From Plectosphaerella cucumerina (taxonomy: Eukaryota; Ascomycota; Sordariomycetes; Glomerellales; Plectosphaerellaceae), in contig JAGPXD010000002.1 in NCBI GenBank assembly GCA_020746995.1, positions 3,472,001-3,536,000 on the forward strand: DNA of 64,000 nt, written 5' to 3'. This document shows, in pieces, positions 62,571-64,000 of the stretch. The position numbers were made by a program, and so were the translations under genes. Position 1 is the first letter of the stretch. The number at the start of each line of letters is the position of its first letter. Below the pieces are notes generated by a model, which saw only the letters and a program-made list of their open reading frames with translations, had not been told where the DNA came from and made no database searches.

Positions 62571-63513
62571 TCATCCTTCCGTGTGAACATGTGTGACCCG
62601 CGGGTCAGGGTTCGGATTGACACAATATGCCGGCTCGTGGTGGTAATGAAGCACAATACTTGTCCCATCTTCCAAAACCTCTTCCGTGTGACCCCAAAGG
62701 AACGCGTTCTTCGAATTCCTCCACATGGCCAGCGTGTGTGGTGAGTTTCTTAATCGAACCATGTGAACAGCAGCCCGAAGATGGTGGTCTGCTGCTTCAG
62801 AGTTACCGGAGAAGAACTTTCGGATATTTGTCAGTCGCAGGGGATCTTGGCTGCTTGCACTAGATGAACGCACCTCTTCGGATGCCAGAGCGAGCGTTTT
62901 GGTAAGTGTGACTTCTGATACCGAGCTCCCTTCACGGACAAGGCTTCTCTGGATGTCTTTTAAAGCCTCGACCTTGTACCCAATCGCGAATCGATCCCAG
63001 TCTTGTCGATTCTGAGCGTTGGAGAGGCTCCGGCACGAGACGAGGAGAATGGAAGCCAGCATACCGGGGTCCGCGAGGGCTGCTTGCGTCCAGACAAAGC
63101 CCGTGTCATGGTTCAAGGCGCCACTGCCAGGGTTTTCGGGTTCAGAACCCATGCATGGTAACCCCGAGAAGTCATATGCGACGACGTGCCTGAAAACTGA
63201 AGCTCATTTGTCAGGTCGCTGGTCTGTAAGGGGCATGTCATCGCGCCATACAATAGTCCAGGAAGACCTTCTCCAACGGTGCCAGGCTGCGGTGGAAACT
63301 GTCGAACGGGTCGGGCCCGTCTGCGCCAAGAATGAGCGGGGGATCGGGAATGGCACTGCGACGTGCCAAGGCTTGCATTGACTGGTACTTCGCGACCCTC
63401 TGTCGACGAGTATGGACGTTGCGCGCAGCATTTGCCCTGACAGACCTGCGAGTGGAGGGGTCCTTGGCGCCGTCTGCGGAGACATCGATAAACTGGAAGC
63501 TGGCGGAAGACAT
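62571..63513 (-). CDS. Short fungal-specific transcription-factor-like protein (PF11951-like, no zinc cluster)
   Basis: 276 residues read from exons 63513-63252, 63196-62874 and 62816-62571 (introns 55 and 57 nt, in phase). The start MSSASFQFIDVSADG with RRSVRANAARNVHTRRQR is a widespread N-terminus among fungal regulator-like proteins that lack a Zn2Cys6 domain. The middle (VFLDYFFRHVVAYDF, QAALADPGMLASILLVSCRSL, RFAIGYKVEALKDIQRSL) matches the start of the fungal transcription factor domain. The typical second half is absent: after AAVHMVRLRN the protein ends in about 60 residues of unrelated character. So it is either truncated, or further exons were missed. Divergent from the dehydrogenase at 63890. 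Confidence 0.65.
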
Positions 63514-63889
63514 GCGGGGTGAAAGCGATTGAACTCGACGGGACGGTTTCGCGGGTAGGATTGCGACAGACAATTGTCAGCAGGGCGAGGTGTCTGGGTC
63601 AATTGAGGTTGAAGTTGCGCGTGGGCGAAGACGTCAGCGTCAGCATGCCCTGACAAAAGCCCCCTTTCGCTCCGCGGACGACTTGAAAGCCTCCGACATC
63701 CCCCCTCGATGCCAAGACTTGCGTTTTCCCCTTTGGGAATGGCTCGGCCGCCAACCAGGACGTGATGTGAGCAGAATCGATATGGACAAGAGGATCGTGT
63801 AGGTATAAAACGAGTATTGTGACTCCATGTTCGGATCTGCCATTTCGTTTCTCGTTTGCAGATCGTCAATCGGTCCTCGGTCAGGAAAC
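63514..63889. promoter_or_regulatory. Divergent promoter region, regulator-like gene/dehydrogenase
   Basis: 376 bp between two divergent starts, probably a shared control region. A TATAAAA element is near 63805-63811, about 80 bp ahead of the dehydrogenase ATG. Confidence 0.45.
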
Positions 63890-64000
63890 ATGGCAGAATC
63901 ACGTCCCCTGGACCCAAAGACATGGGATCCTCTCAGCAACCTCCCTGACCTCACTGGCAAGATTGCCGTAGTCACTGGCTCAAGGTATGGCCGTTCATTT
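63890..64000 (+). CDS. Short-chain dehydrogenase/reductase, N-terminal fragment (runs off window)
   Basis: MAESRPLDPKTWDP starts a protein whose LTGKIAVVTGS is the first strand and start of the nucleotide-binding TGxxxGxG motif of short-chain dehydrogenases. The exon appears to end at 63984 (donor GTATGG), inside the glycine motif, and the rest lies outside the window. Substrate and cofactor preference cannot be judged. Confidence 0.75.
   Translation, partial: MAESRPLDPKTWDPLSNLPDLTGKIAVVTGSRYGRSF

Overview
The window is genomic DNA of a filamentous ascomycete, most likely a Sordariomycete with a plant-associated lifestyle. Evidence: GC-rich coding DNA, genes split by 45-150 nt introns with GTRNGT donors and CTAAC/CTGAC-like branch sites, intron-bearing nuclear tRNAs, a Zn2Cys6 regulator, a Pth11/SAT4-type rhodopsin-domain protein, an RTA1 protein, Egh16-like secreted proteins, and several major-facilitator permeases of the fungal anion:cation symporter type. 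No bacterial operons, phage genes or CRISPR arrays are present. The species cannot be named from sequence alone.

Layout. 0-6.3 kb: end of an unrecognised gene, a sugar porter, a secreted carboxylesterase and an eight-cysteine protein. 7.6-10.6 kb: a large secreted protein joining a tyrosinase-like copper domain to a von Willebrand A domain. 12.0-22.5 kb: tRNA-Leu(CAG), then a metabolic-looking group of 2OG-Fe(II) oxygenase, two ACS-family permeases, a Zn2Cys6 regulator and a class IV aminotransferase. 23.8-25.4 kb: a small secreted protein with an N-terminal His and a trypsin. 26.6-31.7 kb: RTA1 protein, GMC oxidoreductase and SAT4/Pth11-like protein. 32.4-36.3 kb: a secreted RNase T1-fold protein lacking catalytic residues, and a GH31 alpha-glucosidase. 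37.3-45 kb: DHA2-type exporter, CorA-like membrane protein with one in-frame stop, pantothenate-type permease and F-box-like protein. 45-52.4 kb: a long leader region and a 1394-residue disordered protein. 54.7-59.5 kb: three secreted proteins in gene-sparse DNA: a six-repeat Kex2-type peptide precursor, a protein with a duplicated 62-residue domain, and an Egh16-like protein. 60.5-64 kb: amino acid transporter, tRNA-Met(CAT), a short fungal regulator and the start of a short-chain dehydrogenase.

The strongest candidates for undescribed biology are the six-repeat peptide precursor at 54738-55700, which could release six near-identical 37-residue hydrophobic peptides, the tyrosinase-vWA fusion at 7661-10594, and the RNase-fold pseudoenzyme at 32446-32941. 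Exon boundaries were read by eye from splice signals and reading phase and have not been tested against transcripts.
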